Source of the DNA: Lichenicola sp965198575 | GTDB lineage: Bacteria; Pseudomonadota; Alphaproteobacteria; Acetobacterales; Acetobacteraceae | Assembly: GCF_965198575.1 (NCBI RefSeq) | Contig: NZ_OZ240671.1 | Coordinates: 3,596,001 to 3,660,000 of the forward strand | Direction of reading: 5' to 3' | Length of the DNA stretch: 64,000 nt | In this document: positions 17,351 to 26,502 of the stretch, one piece after another | How positions within the stretch are numbered: position 1 is the first letter of the stretch | Layout of the letters: each line of letters opens with the position of its first letter | Position numbers and translations under genes: made by a program | The notes under the pieces: generated by a model | Database searches by the model: none | Seen by the model: only the letters and a program-made list of their open reading frames with translations | Told to the model about the DNA's origin: nothing

Positions 17351-18141
17351 AGGCGCCAGCCGGAATGGATCGCCGCGATCCCGCCGGACAGGTTGCGCAC
17401 GGCGACCCGCGCCAGGCCGGCCTCGCGCATCATCTGCGCCAGGGTTTCCTGGTCGGGAAACTGCCGGATGCTCTCGGCCAGGTACTGGTAGCTCGCCGAG
17501 TCGCCGGCGATCGCCTGGCCCAGCCGCGGCAGCACGCCGAACGACCATGCATCATATAACGGTGCCAGGGCGGCGACCTGCACGCGGGAGAATTCCAGGC
17601 ACAGGAAGCGGCCGCCCGGTTTCAGCACCCGCCTGGCTTCTGCCAGCACCGCCGCCTTGTCGGTGCAGTTGCGCAGGCCGAACGCCATCGAGACCCGCTC
17701 GACGCTGCGGTCGGGCAGCGGCAGGCGCTCCGCGTCGGCGACCAGGAACCTCAGCCGCGGCAGCAGCGCGTTGCCGACCGCCCGGCCGTGGCCCACCGAC
17801 AGCATGCTGGCATTGATGTCCGACAGGATCGCCGGACCCCCACCGCCACGCAGCCAGCCGAAGCTGACGTCGCCGGTGCCGCCCGCCAGGTCCAGCAACG
17901 AGAGCTGCGGCCGCGGGCCGAGGGCGTTGATGAAGATGCGTTTCCAGACCCGGTGGATGCCGAGCGACATCACGTCGTTCATCAGGTCGTATTTCGGCGC
18001 CACGCTGTCGAACACCGCGCGGACCATCGGCTTCTTCTCGTCGATGGCGACGCTCCGGTAGCCGAAATCGGTGGTGGCACCCGTGGGGCCGGGCGGGGCG
18101 GCGCCAGGGGGGGCAGGGGTCGGAGGCAGGTTGTCGCTCAT
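17347..18141 (-). CDS. ubiE: Ubiquinone/menaquinone C-methyltransferase UbiE
   Basis: SAM-dependent C-methyltransferase of quinone biosynthesis, 264 residues. It starts with a Pro-rich lead of about 25 residues, then FGYRSVAIDEKKPMVRAVFD and SVAPKYDLMNDVMSLGIHR. SAM motif I is LDLAGGTGDVSF and the family block is MAFGLRNCTDK. It is the first gene of the minus-strand run ubiE-coaBC-dut. It diverges from mutM with only 29 bases between start codons, so both promoters must overlap or sit within the neighbouring gene. Confidence 0.96.
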   Translation of the reverse strand: MSDNLPPTPAPPGAAPPGPTGATTDFGYRSVAIDEKKPMVRAVFDSVAPKYDLMNDVMSLGIHRVWKRIFINALGPRPQLSLLDLAGGTGDVSFGWLRGGGGPAILSDINASMLSVGHGRAVGNALLPRLRFLVADAERLPLPDRSVERVSMAFGLRNCTDKAAVLAEARRVLKPGGRFLCLEFSRVQVAALAPLYDAWSFGVLPRLGQAIAGDSASYQYLAESIRQFPDQETLAQMMREAGLARVAVRNLSGGIAAIHSGWRL

Positions 18142-18170
18142 GGGGTCAGGCTATAGCCTGCCTCGGACCC

Positions 18171-19019
18171 ATGCCGGAACTCCCAGAAGTCGAGACCGTG
18201 ATGCGCGGGATGCGGGCGCATCTCGAGGGTCACACCATCATCCGGGCCGAGGTGCGCCGGCCGGACCTGCGTTGGCCGATGCCGCCGGGCCTGGCCGCAC
18301 GGCTGCGCGGCGCGCGGGTCGAGAGTTTCCGCAGGCGCGGCAAGTACATCCTGATGCGTCTCGAGGGCGGCGACAGCATGCTGCTGCATCTGGGGATGTC
18401 CGGCCGGGTGAACCTGACCCGGCTCGACCCGGCGGTTCCGGTCGCGGTGGCGCCTCACGAGCACGTGGTGATCGAGACCGAGGAGGGCTGCCGGCTCGGT
18501 CTGGTGGATCCGCGTCGGTTCGGCGCGATCGACCTGATGCGCACCGACGCCGAGGACCAGCACCGGTTGCTGGCGGGCATGGGCCCCGAACCGCTGGAGC
18601 CGGCATTCACCGCCAGCCACCTGCACCACACGCTCGCGGGCAAACGCACACCCATGAAGGCAGCACTGCTCGACCAGCGGCTGGTGGCGGGCCTGGGCAA
18701 CATCTACGTGTGCGAGGCGCTGTTCCGGGCACGACTTTCGCCGGAGCGGCTGGCCGGCACGATCGGGCCGGCACGGGCTGGGCGGCTGGTGGCGGCGATC
18801 CGGGCCGTGCTGTCCGAGGCCATCGCCGCCGGCGGTTCGAGCCTGCGCGACTATGTGCAGCCGGACGGCGAACTCGGCTATTTCCAGCATGCCTGGCGGG
18901 TCTATGGCCGCGAGGGCGAGGGCTGTCCGGACTGTCCCGGCGCCCCCACCTGCAACGGCATCCAGCGGCTGGTGCAGTCAGGCCGAAGCAGCTTCCACTG
19001 CCCGCGCCTGCAACGCTGA
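18171..19019 (+). CDS. mutM: Formamidopyrimidine-DNA glycosylase MutM
   Basis: Base-excision repair enzyme that removes 8-oxoguanine and formamidopyrimidines. It has 282 residues starting with the mature catalytic end PELPEVETV (Pro2 nucleophile, Glu3). The mid-region LDQRLVAGLGNIYVCEAL carries the helix-two-turn-helix lysine-asparagine region. The C-terminal zinc finger is unusual: CPDC...TCNG is followed by FHCPRLQR, so the final ligand Cys of the usual CPxCQR ending is Leu. Moving a single C within 'cgcctgcaacgc' restores the standard CPRCQR, which suggests either paired compensating indels or a real substitution. The enzyme may still be active if another Cys is used. Confidence 0.95.
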   Translation: MPELPEVETVMRGMRAHLEGHTIIRAEVRRPDLRWPMPPGLAARLRGARVESFRRRGKYILMRLEGGDSMLLHLGMSGRVNLTRLDPAVPVAVAPHEHVVIETEEGCRLGLVDPRRFGAIDLMRTDAEDQHRLLAGMGPEPLEPAFTASHLHHTLAGKRTPMKAALLDQRLVAGLGNIYVCEALFRARLSPERLAGTIGPARAGRLVAAIRAVLSEAIAAGGSSLRDYVQPDGELGYFQHAWRVYGREGEGCPDCPGAPTCNGIQRLVQSGRSSFHCPRLQR

Positions 19020-19047
19020 GACGATCACCGCCGCCACCCCGACCGAC

Positions 19048-19077
19048 TTGACTTGCCGCATCTCCCGGGCCTAGAAA
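19048..19077 (+). promoter_or_regulatory. Possible sigma-70-type promoter for rpsT
   Basis: TTGACT at 19048-19053 and TAGAAA at 19072-19077 are spaced by 18 bases, about 90 bases before the rpsT start. The leader that follows contains a short GC hairpin (GACCC...GGGTC near 19080-19095). Assigned by eye only. Confidence 0.3.
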
Positions 19078-19167
19078 CCCGACCCTTCGCCGGGTCGTTC
19101 GTCCGGGGCTTCGGCCTCGACCAGCGGCAGCCGGCCCACATCGACGTGCTGAACTGAGCAGAGACCC

Positions 19168-19437
19168 ATGGCGAACACCGCATCGGCGCGCAAGCGCATC
19201 AGGCAGAACGAAGTCCGCAGCGCGCGCAACACCGCGCGCCGGTCACGGATGCGTACCTTCGTGAAGAAGGTCGAGACGGCGATCTCGTCCGGCGACAAGG
19301 AACAGGCTGTCGCTGCCTTGCGCGCGGCCCAGCCGGAAATGCAGCGCGCCGTGGGCAAGGGGGTCGCACACGCTAACACGATCTCGCGCAAGATCTCGCG
19401 CCTGTCTAAGCGCATCAAGGCAATCGCCGCTGGCTGA
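19168..19437 (+). CDS. rpsT: 30S ribosomal protein S20
   Basis: Primary 16S rRNA-binding ribosomal protein of 89 residues. The very basic N-terminus MANTASARKRIRQNEVR and the three-helix pattern ending in NTISRKISRLSKRIKAI are typical and full length. It lies just upstream of dnaA, a common alphaproteobacterial arrangement. It is a single-gene unit closed by an intrinsic terminator at 19528-19558. Confidence 0.98.
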   Translation: MANTASARKRIRQNEVRSARNTARRSRMRTFVKKVETAISSGDKEQAVAALRAAQPEMQRAVGKGVAHANTISRKISRLSKRIKAIAAG

Positions 19438-19527
19438 TCACGAGTTGCGCTGACGGGCGGTTAGCAGGCTCTCACAATCCGTCTCGCGCGTCGCGACGAC
19501 AGAGTTTCGACCACCCATATTTGATGA

Positions 19528-19558
19528 CGGGCCGCGTGCGCAAGCCGCGGCCCGTTTT
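19528..19558 (+). terminator. Intrinsic terminator of rpsT
   Basis: Perfect 9-bp GC stem (19528-19536 pairing with 19546-19554), a 9-base loop, then TTTT at 19555-19558. It sits about 90 bases after the rpsT stop and separates rpsT from the dnaA region. Confidence 0.8.
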
Positions 19559-19840
19559 CGTTCCGGTCCGGCTGGCGTCCACACTTGTTAGTGACGTGTT
19601 CAGTCATGTTAGTAACTTGACGCTGTGTTCTTTTTGGGAACGCCCCTCTTGCGGCCAGATTCCCGTTGCCTCCTCAATCCGCCCCGGCCTACTCTAAATG
19701 ACGGTCGTGAGACTGACCGGCCGCTGCAACAGACGGCCCTCCCTCGAACGCTGCGCTCAAACGTAACCGCCCTTGCGGGTGTCCACGTTTTGTCTGCAGC
19801 TTCGAGAGTTGATTGTTGTTGACTGGGTCGTTTGGGATCG
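19559..19840 (+). promoter_or_regulatory. dnaA upstream region with paired direct repeats
   Basis: The 19438-19840 stretch has no gene. After the rpsT terminator it carries TGTTAGTGAC (19586-19595) and TGTTAGTAAC (19607-19616), two near-identical 10-mers exactly 21 bases apart. TTGACG (19617-19622) follows directly and could serve as a -35 element, although no good -10 is evident at the right distance. Two weak matches to the DnaA box (GCGTCCACA near 19575 and GTGTCCACG near 19778) each differ from TTATCCACA at three positions. I do not call an origin here. Confidence 0.35.
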
Positions 19841-21499
19841 ATGGCGGGAGCGGGGTGGGTGAGAGTGACGTCCAGCAGGTATGAGCGCGACGCCCCGGAA
19901 GTGGATGCGGCTGTCGAAACACGAAACGAGGCGCCCGCCTGCGCGCCCTACCGTCAGGCCTTTGCCGCAGGCGCTTCCGGCCTTGACGAGCAATATTCGA
20001 CGTCCGGGCATCCGCTCGGCGAGCATTGGTCACGCATCTGCGGCCGGCTGCAGAACGAGGTCGGCGAGGTCGAATATCGCACCTGGCTGCGGCAGATGAC
20101 GCTTGGCGCTGTCGATCACGACGAGATCACGCTCTATTTGCCGACCAGGTTCCTGCGCGACTGGGTGCGCAGCCAGTATGGCGACCGGCTTGGCGCCCTG
20201 TGGAATACCGAAGTCCCGCAAATCCGGCGTGTCGAGCTCATGCTGTCACCCGAGGCGCATGCCGCGGGACCATCTGCCGGGATCGCGACATCGACGGCGC
20301 CGGGTGCCGCGCCGGTACCGCTGGTCGCCGGCGGATCGAGCAAGGCGTTTTCCCCTGAGACAGCCTCGGAGGCGCCCAGGGGTTTTTCCGCTGCGTCGTC
20401 TCGATCCTCAGGCACGGTGTCGGTGCCCCACGCGGCGGCCGCCATCCCGGAGCCGCGTGGCGATCTGGCAGCGCCGCTGGATCCCCGCTTCTCGTTCGAG
20501 GCCTTCGTCGTCGGCAAGCCCAACGAGTTCGCTTATGCCTGTGCGCGCCGGGTTGCCGAAAGGCCGTCCAGCCCGGGCTTCAACCCGCTGTTCCTGTATG
20601 GCGGCGTCGGGCTCGGCAAGACCCACCTGATGCACGCCATCGGCCTGGAGCTGACCCGCCCGGCCCGGCCACAGGGTGCCGTGTCGGTCGCCTACATGTC
20701 GGCCGAGAAATTCATGTACCGCTTCATCGCGGCGATCCGCTCGCAATCGACGATGGAATTCAAGGAGCAGCTGCGTTCCGTCGACGTGCTGATGATCGAC
20801 GACCTGCAGTTCCTGATCGGCAAGGACAACACGCAGGAGGAGTTCTTCCACACCTTCAATGCGCTGGTCGATGCCGGCAAGCAGATCGTGGTGTCGGCGG
20901 ACAAGTCGCCGTCGGATCTGTCCGGCCTCGAGGACCGGCTGCGCACGCGGCTCGGCTGCGGCATGGTCGCCGACCTGCACGCGACCACTTTCGAACTGCG
21001 CATCTCCATCCTCGAGGCCAAGGCGCTGGCATCCGGCGTCGCGGTGCCGCCCAAGGTGCTGGAGTTTCTCGCCCACAAGATCACCACCAACGTGCGCGAG
21101 CTCGAGGGTGCGTTGAACCGGATGATCGCGCACGCCAATCTGTTCGGCCGCTCGGTGACGCTGGATGCGACGCAGGAGGTGCTGCACGACATCCTCAAGG
21201 CGCATGACCGGCGCGTCACCATCGAGGAAATCCAGCGCAAGGTCTCCGAGCACTGGAATATCCGCCTCACCGACATGTCGTCGGCGCGTCGTGCCCGGGC
21301 GGTGGCGCGGCCGCGCCAGGTGGCGATGTATCTCGCCAAGCAATTGACCAGCCGGTCGCTGCCCGAGATCGGTCGCAAGTTCGGCAATCGCGACCACACC
21401 ACCGTCATGCACGCGGTCAGCCGGGTGACCGAGCTGATGGAGCGCGACACCGCATTCGCCGAGGACGTCGAGCTGTTGCGCCGCATGCTGGAGAGCTGA
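19841..21499 (+). CDS. dnaA: Chromosomal replication initiator DnaA
   Basis: AAA+ ATPase that opens the replication origin. Domain I (EHWSRICGRLQNEVGEVEYRTWLRQM) begins about 65 residues into the protein, after a long variable N-terminus. A linker of about 90 residues follows. The AAA+ core has Walker A GGVGLGKTHL near residue 254 and Walker B LMIDDLQFL. The C-terminal DNA-binding helix-turn-helix carries the DnaA signature GNRDHTTVMHAV. The start is uncertain: TTG 19832, ATG 19841 and GTG 19859 are all in frame, and the GTG has a GGGAG about 9 bases ahead. With ATG 19841 the protein is 552 residues. Confidence 0.95.
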   Translation: MAGAGWVRVTSSRYERDAPEVDAAVETRNEAPACAPYRQAFAAGASGLDEQYSTSGHPLGEHWSRICGRLQNEVGEVEYRTWLRQMTLGAVDHDEITLYLPTRFLRDWVRSQYGDRLGALWNTEVPQIRRVELMLSPEAHAAGPSAGIATSTAPGAAPVPLVAGGSSKAFSPETASEAPRGFSAASSRSSGTVSVPHAAAAIPEPRGDLAAPLDPRFSFEAFVVGKPNEFAYACARRVAERPSSPGFNPLFLYGGVGLGKTHLMHAIGLELTRPARPQGAVSVAYMSAEKFMYRFIAAIRSQSTMEFKEQLRSVDVLMIDDLQFLIGKDNTQEEFFHTFNALVDAGKQIVVSADKSPSDLSGLEDRLRTRLGCGMVADLHATTFELRISILEAKALASGVAVPPKVLEFLAHKITTNVRELEGALNRMIAHANLFGRSVTLDATQEVLHDILKAHDRRVTIEEIQRKVSEHWNIRLTDMSSARRARAVARPRQVAMYLAKQLTSRSLPEIGRKFGNRDHTTVMHAVSRVTELMERDTAFAEDVELLRRMLES

Positions 21500-21507
21500 C
21501 GCCGCCT

Positions 21508-21527
21508 CCCGGAATGGCGCTTCCGGG
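21508..21527 (+). terminator. Short hairpin between dnaA and dnaN
   Basis: A 7-bp perfect stem (CCCGGAA with TTCCGGG) and a 6-base loop begin 9 bases after the dnaA stop. A modest T-rich stretch (GCTTTCCC) follows. It may attenuate rather than end transcription, since dnaN lies 110 bases from dnaA. Confidence 0.4.
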
Positions 21528-21610
21528 CCAGCTTTCCCTGTCAATCCCGGACTGCTAGCATCGGCCTCCCCCGTGCGATCCCCTTCTTTTTCTCCGGCGA
21601 GACCAGGACC

Positions 21611-22735
21611 ATGAAGCTCAAGGCCGACCGCGCCACATTGCTCAAGGCGCTCGCCCACATCCAGAGTGTCGCGGAGAAGCGCAACACCATTCCGATCCTG
21701 GCAAACGTCCTGATCGCCGTGCAGGATGGCCGCCTGACGCTGACGGCGACCGACATGGAGATCGCCATCGTCGAGGAAGTCGCGGCGAGCTCCAGCCGTG
21801 ACGGATCGACCACCGCTCCGGCGGGCGTGCTGTTCGAGATCGTCCGCAAGCTGCCCGACGGCGCGGAAGTCGAGCTCGACCAGGCCGGCGGCGACGCACC
21901 CCTTACTCTGCGCGCCGGTCGTTACGCAACCAGCCTGAACGTGCTCGCCGTCGATGATTTCCCGTCCATGACCGCAGGCACGCTGCCGCATCGTTTCACG
22001 ATCGGTTCCGGCGTGTTGCGCGGGCTGATCGACCGCAGCCGGTTCGCGATCAGCACCGAAGAGACGCGCTATTACCTGAACGGCATCTACCTGCACACGG
22101 CGCCGGGCGATGCCGGCGACATGCTGCGTGCGGTGGCGACCGATGGTCATCGCCTGGCGCGTGTCGAGACCGAGCTGCCCGCCGGTGCGGCCGGAATGCC
22201 GGGCGTGATCGTGCCGCGCAAGACCGTGGCCGAGGTGCGCAAGCTGCTCGACGAAGCCGGCGAACAGGTCGAGATCGCGCTGTCCGAGACGCGCATCCAG
22301 TTCACCATCGGAACGGTGATGCTGACCAGCAAGCTGATCGACGGCACCTTCCCGGAATACGAGCGCGTGATTCCGCGCGACAACGACAAGATCCTGCGTG
22401 TCGGCAAGAAGGACTTTGCCGATGCGGTGGCGCGTGTCTCGGCGATCAGCCAGGAGCGCTCGCGTCCGGTGAAATTGTCGCTCGAGCGGCATCTGCTGAC
22501 CCTGTCGGCGGCGAGTGCGGATCAGGGCACCGCCAAGGAGGAGCTCGATGACGGTCGGGTGACCTACGACAACACCCCGATCGAGATCGGTTTCCAGGCG
22601 CGCTACCTGAACGACATCACCGACCAGATCGAGAAGGATGTGGAATTCGCATTCTCCGACAGCGCCGCGCCGACCCTCGTGCGCGACGTCGATAGCCCGT
22701 CGGCGCTGTACGTGCTGATGCCGATGCGGGTCTAG
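21611..22735 (+). CDS. dnaN: DNA polymerase III sliding clamp (beta subunit)
   Basis: Ring-shaped processivity factor, 374 residues. The start MKLKADRATLLKALAHIQSV, the first-domain block KRNTIPILANVLI and the C-terminal MPMRV ending are typical. The last residues lie in the hydrophobic partner-binding region. It is full length with three clamp domains. It sits between dnaA and recF in the conserved replication block, 35 bases before recF. Confidence 0.98.
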   Translation: MKLKADRATLLKALAHIQSVAEKRNTIPILANVLIAVQDGRLTLTATDMEIAIVEEVAASSSRDGSTTAPAGVLFEIVRKLPDGAEVELDQAGGDAPLTLRAGRYATSLNVLAVDDFPSMTAGTLPHRFTIGSGVLRGLIDRSRFAISTEETRYYLNGIYLHTAPGDAGDMLRAVATDGHRLARVETELPAGAAGMPGVIVPRKTVAEVRKLLDEAGEQVEIALSETRIQFTIGTVMLTSKLIDGTFPEYERVIPRDNDKILRVGKKDFADAVARVSAISQERSRPVKLSLERHLLTLSAASADQGTAKEELDDGRVTYDNTPIEIGFQARYLNDITDQIEKDVEFAFSDSAAPTLVRDVDSPSALYVLMPMRV

Positions 22736-22770
22736 CGCCAAACACGCACGGCGCGCGTCCGGCGGCCTGC

Positions 22771-23961
22771 ATGAGCGCTGTGCCGGATGCGTCGGGCTCG
22801 ATGCGGCTCGCACGGTTGGTGCTGACCGATTTCCGCAACTACCAGAGCCTGCACTGGAGTGTCGGCTCCCGCATCACCGTCATCACCGGGCCGAACGGCA
22901 GCGGCAAGACCAATCTGCTGGAAGCGGTGTCGCTGCTGGTCCCCGGCCGTGGCCTGCGCGGCGCCAGGATAACCGACCTGCCGCGTCACGGCTCGGCGCA
23001 CTGGGCGGTGGCGGCCAGGCTGGAACGCGCCGGCGAAAGCCTCGATATCGGCACGGGAACCGTCGCGGACGGCCCACCGGGTCGCCGCGTCTTCCGCCTG
23101 GACGGGCAGCCGGTGCGCAATCGCGGCGAGGTGGCGCAGCGTCTCTCGGCGGTGTGGCTGACGCCGCAGATGGACCGGCTGTTCATCGAGGGTCCGTCCG
23201 GTCGCCGCCGCTTCCTGGACCGGCTGGTGCTCTCGCTGGAGCCCGGACACGCGCGCGAGGTGGCGGCGCATGACGAGGCGATGCAGGGCCGCAACCGGCT
23301 GCTGGCTTCCGGGCATGCCGACGCGGCCTGGCTCGGCGCCCTCGAGGCGTCCATGGCGCGTCACGCGGTGGCGGTGTCGGCGGCGCGGCGGTCGCTGGTC
23401 GGGCGGTTGAATGCGCGCGCAACCGCATCGGGGGACCAGGCCGGGGTCGCCGCAACCCACGAGGGCTTTCCGGCGGCCCGCCTGGCGCTCTCCTGCGCCG
23501 TCGCCGACCGCCTGCAGGATGAACCGGCTCTGGCCGTCGAGGACTGGCTCCGTGATGCGCTGGCGGCCGCGCGCGCGACCGATGCCCGGGCCGGTGGCGC
23601 CACTCTCGGGGCGCACAGGGCCGACCTGCTGCTTTCCGACCTGCTGACCGGCCGGCCCGCTGCGACCGCCAGCACCGGCCAGCAGAAGGCGCTGCTGCTC
23701 GGGGTGGTGCTGGCGCATGCGGTGCTGATCGCCGGCCTGCATGGTGACGCACCGCTGCTGCTGCTCGACGAGCCGCTGGTGCATCTCGACGCCACCCGGC
23801 GCGAGGCGCTGTTCCGGGCACTCGCGGAACTCGAGTCGCACGTGCTGCTGACCGGCACCGACGGCGCGCCGTTCGCACCCTTGCAGGGCGTCGCCGGCTA
23901 CGTCCGCGCGGAGCAGGGACGATTGCAGGACGCTGGTTCCGGAGCCCTGGAGGGACTATAG
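22771..23961 (+). CDS. recF: DNA replication and repair protein RecF
   Basis: SMC-like ATPase that helps load RecA at gaps in the RecFOR pathway. It has 396 residues with Walker A GPNGSGKTNLLEAVS, signature motif STGQQKALLLGVVLAHA and Walker B LLLLDEPLVHLD. The block WLTPQMDRLFIEGPSGRRRFLDR is a RecF hallmark. The start ATG 22771 gives a short lead before RLARLVLTDFRNY. The next gene, gyrB, begins 34 bases downstream. Confidence 0.97.
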   Translation: MSAVPDASGSMRLARLVLTDFRNYQSLHWSVGSRITVITGPNGSGKTNLLEAVSLLVPGRGLRGARITDLPRHGSAHWAVAARLERAGESLDIGTGTVADGPPGRRVFRLDGQPVRNRGEVAQRLSAVWLTPQMDRLFIEGPSGRRRFLDRLVLSLEPGHAREVAAHDEAMQGRNRLLASGHADAAWLGALEASMARHAVAVSAARRSLVGRLNARATASGDQAGVAATHEGFPAARLALSCAVADRLQDEPALAVEDWLRDALAAARATDARAGGATLGAHRADLLLSDLLTGRPAATASTGQQKALLLGVVLAHAVLIAGLHGDAPLLLLDEPLVHLDATRREALFRALAELESHVLLTGTDGAPFAPLQGVAGYVRAEQGRLQDAGSGALEGL

Positions 23962-23995
23962 TCTAGAGACAAATCCAGTCCGTTTTCCGGCCTTC

Positions 23996-26470
23996 ATGGA
24001 GCACCCAACCGGCATGTCCGATACCGCCGTACCCGCCAACATGCCCGACACTCCCGGCTCCCTTCCGGGCGGCGACTACGATGCGGCGTCGATCTCCGTG
24101 CTGAAGGGTCTAGACGCGGTGCGCAAGCGTCCCGGCATGTATATCGGCGACACCGACGACGGCTCCGGCCTGCATCACATGGCGTTCGAGATCATCGACA
24201 ACGCGGTCGACGAGGCGCAGGCCGGTCATGCGACGAGCTGCGACGTCGTGCTGAACGGCGATGGCAGCGTCACGGTGCGTGACAACGGCCGCGGCATTCC
24301 CACCGACATGCATGTCGAGGAAGGCATCAGCGCTGCCGAGGTCGTGCTCACGCGCCTGCATGCCGGCGGCAAGTTCAACCAGAACAGCTACAAGGTATCC
24401 GGCGGGCTGCACGGCGTCGGTGCGGCGGTGGTGAATGCGCTGTCCGAGACCATGGAGGTCAAGATCTGGCGCCAGGGCCTGGAGCACGTCATTCGCTTCC
24501 GGCACGGCGAGGCGGTGGAACCGCTGTCGGTGGTCGGACCGAGCGACGAGCCGCGCGGCACCCAGGTCACGTTCAAGCCGAGTGCGAAGACCTTCGCGCG
24601 CGTCGATTTCGAGTTCCCGATTCTCGAACGGCGGTTGCGGGAGCTGGCATTCCTGAATTCCGGCCTCGAGATCAACCTTCGCGACGAGCGGCACGCGCCG
24701 GTGCAGGAGCAGCATTTCTGCTACCAGGGCGGTCTGATTGCCTTCGTGCAGTGGCTGGATCGCGGCAAGATCGCAGTGGTGCCTGATCCGATCACCGCCG
24801 ACGGCGCCGACGACGCCAATGGCGTGAAGGTGGAGTTCGCGCTCTCCTGGAACGACAGTTTCCACGAGACCATGCTGTGCTTCACCAACAACATCCCGCA
24901 GCGTGATGGCGGCTCGCACCTGGCCGGTTTTCGCCAGGCGCTGACCCGCGTGGTCGGCAAGTATGCCGAGGGGATCGGCAAGAAGGATGCGCTCGCATTG
25001 TCCGGCGAGGACATGCGCGAGGGTCTGACGGCGGTGCTGTCGGTGAAGGTGCCGGATCCGAAATTCTCCAGCCAGACCAAGGACAAGCTGGTCAGCTCGG
25101 AAGTTCAGCCGGTCGTGCACGCGGCGGTCGCGGACGCGATTTCGCATTGGTTCGAGACCCATCCCAAGGAAGCGCGGATCATCGTCGCCAAGGTGATGGA
25201 CGCAGCCGCGGCGCGCGAGGCGGCCCGTCGGGCGCGTGAGCTTACCCGGCGCAAGGGCGTGCTGGACATCTCGTCGCTGCCCGGCAAGCTCGCCGACTGC
25301 CAGGAACGCGACGCGTCGAAGGCGGAAATATTCCTGGTCGAGGGCGACTCCGCAGGCGGCACCGCCAAGCAGGGCCGCGACCGGCGCTTCCAGGCGATCC
25401 TGCCCCTGAAGGGCAAGATCCTGAATGTCGAGCGTGCGCGCTTCGATCGGATGCTCGGATCGGCCGAGATCGGCACGCTGATCACCGCACTCGGTACCGG
25501 GATCGGCCGTGGCGAGCCGGAACAGGGTGGGTTCGCGATCAACAAGCTGCGCTACCACCGCATCGTCATCATGACGGACGCCGACGTGGATGGCTCGCAT
25601 ATCCGCACGCTGCTGCTGACGTTCTTTTTCCGGCAGATGCCGGAGCTGATCGATCGCGGGCATCTCTATATCGCGCAGCCGCCGCTGTATCGCGCCAAGC
25701 GCGGCAACGACGAGCGCTATCTCAAGGACGATGCCGCACTCGAGCAGTATCTGCTGGACAAGGCGCTGAACGCGGCGACGCTGACCTACGCCGACGGTCG
25801 CCGCCTTGCCGGTGCCGAGCTGGCCGCCGAAACCGTCTGGTTGCGCGAGGCGTCGCGTGCATTGCGACGGCTGAGCGTCAAGGCGCCGGTCTGGCTACTC
25901 GAGCAGGCAGCGATTTCCGGTGCCCTGACCAGCGATGTCGCGCGGTCGCAGTCACGCGCGCAGGCGCTGGCGGCGCGCCTGGATGCGGCGTCGCCGGTGT
26001 CCGAGCGCGGCTGGAAGGTGTCGGCCGACCAGGACGGGCTGCAGTTCGGCCGCACCGTCCGCGGCGTCGGCGAATTGTATCGCCTCGATCCGGTGACGCT
26101 GCGCAGCGCCGATGTGCTGTGGGCGGCCGAGCATGCCGAGCTGCTGGAGCGCGACTTCGGCAGCGAGGCGACACTGACGCTGGACGGCGCCATGCACGCG
26201 ATGGCCGGACCCGCATCGGCGTACGACCGGATCCTGGGGCAGGGCCGCAAGGGCCTCGCGATCAACCGGTTCAAGGGCCTGGGTGAGATGAACGCCGAGC
26301 AGCTCTGGACGACGACGCTCGATCCGGCGGTGCGCACGCTGCTGCAGGTGCGTGTCGGCGACATCGAGAACGCAGCACAGGTGTTCTCGACATTGATGGG
26401 CGATGTGGTCGAGCCGCGTCGTGACTTCATCGTCGGCAACGCGCTCAAGGTCGCCAACCTCGACGTGTAG
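23996..26470 (+). CDS. gyrB: DNA gyrase subunit B
   Basis: ATPase and Toprim subunit of DNA gyrase, which introduces negative supercoils. It has 824 residues. The GHKL ATPase motifs are EIIDNAVDEA and GRGIPTDMH with GGLHGVGAAVVNALS. The Toprim domain has EIFLVEGDSAGG and the metal-binding MTDADVDGSHIRTLLLT. The C-terminus has GFKGLGEMNAEQLW, diagnostic of GyrB/ParE. Position after recF favours GyrB over ParE. The first 30 residues are poorly conserved, and ATG 24014 (MSDTAVPAN) is an alternative start. Confidence 0.97.
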   Translation: MEHPTGMSDTAVPANMPDTPGSLPGGDYDAASISVLKGLDAVRKRPGMYIGDTDDGSGLHHMAFEIIDNAVDEAQAGHATSCDVVLNGDGSVTVRDNGRGIPTDMHVEEGISAAEVVLTRLHAGGKFNQNSYKVSGGLHGVGAAVVNALSETMEVKIWRQGLEHVIRFRHGEAVEPLSVVGPSDEPRGTQVTFKPSAKTFARVDFEFPILERRLRELAFLNSGLEINLRDERHAPVQEQHFCYQGGLIAFVQWLDRGKIAVVPDPITADGADDANGVKVEFALSWNDSFHETMLCFTNNIPQRDGGSHLAGFRQALTRVVGKYAEGIGKKDALALSGEDMREGLTAVLSVKVPDPKFSSQTKDKLVSSEVQPVVHAAVADAISHWFETHPKEARIIVAKVMDAAAAREAARRARELTRRKGVLDISSLPGKLADCQERDASKAEIFLVEGDSAGGTAKQGRDRRFQAILPLKGKILNVERARFDRMLGSAEIGTLITALGTGIGRGEPEQGGFAINKLRYHRIVIMTDADVDGSHIRTLLLTFFFRQMPELIDRGHLYIAQPPLYRAKRGNDERYLKDDAALEQYLLDKALNAATLTYADGRRLAGAELAAETVWLREASRALRRLSVKAPVWLLEQAAISGALTSDVARSQSRAQALAARLDAASPVSERGWKVSADQDGLQFGRTVRGVGELYRLDPVTLRSADVLWAAEHAELLERDFGSEATLTLDGAMHAMAGPASAYDRILGQGRKGLAINRFKGLGEMNAEQLWTTTLDPAVRTLLQVRVGDIENAAQVFSTLMGDVVEPRRDFIVGNALKVANLDV

Positions 26471-26502
26471 CGAGCGGCCTTGCGAACCAGGTGCGGGAAC
26501 GA

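Noticed and set aside
19438..19840. Replication origin next to dnaA
   Set aside because: Only two weak DnaA-box-like sites with three mismatches each and no AT-rich unwinding region that stands out. The origin may be elsewhere, as in other alphaproteobacteria.
20408..22813. 801-codon minus-strand frame opposite dnaA and dnaN
   Set aside because: Antisense shadow of two highly conserved replication genes.
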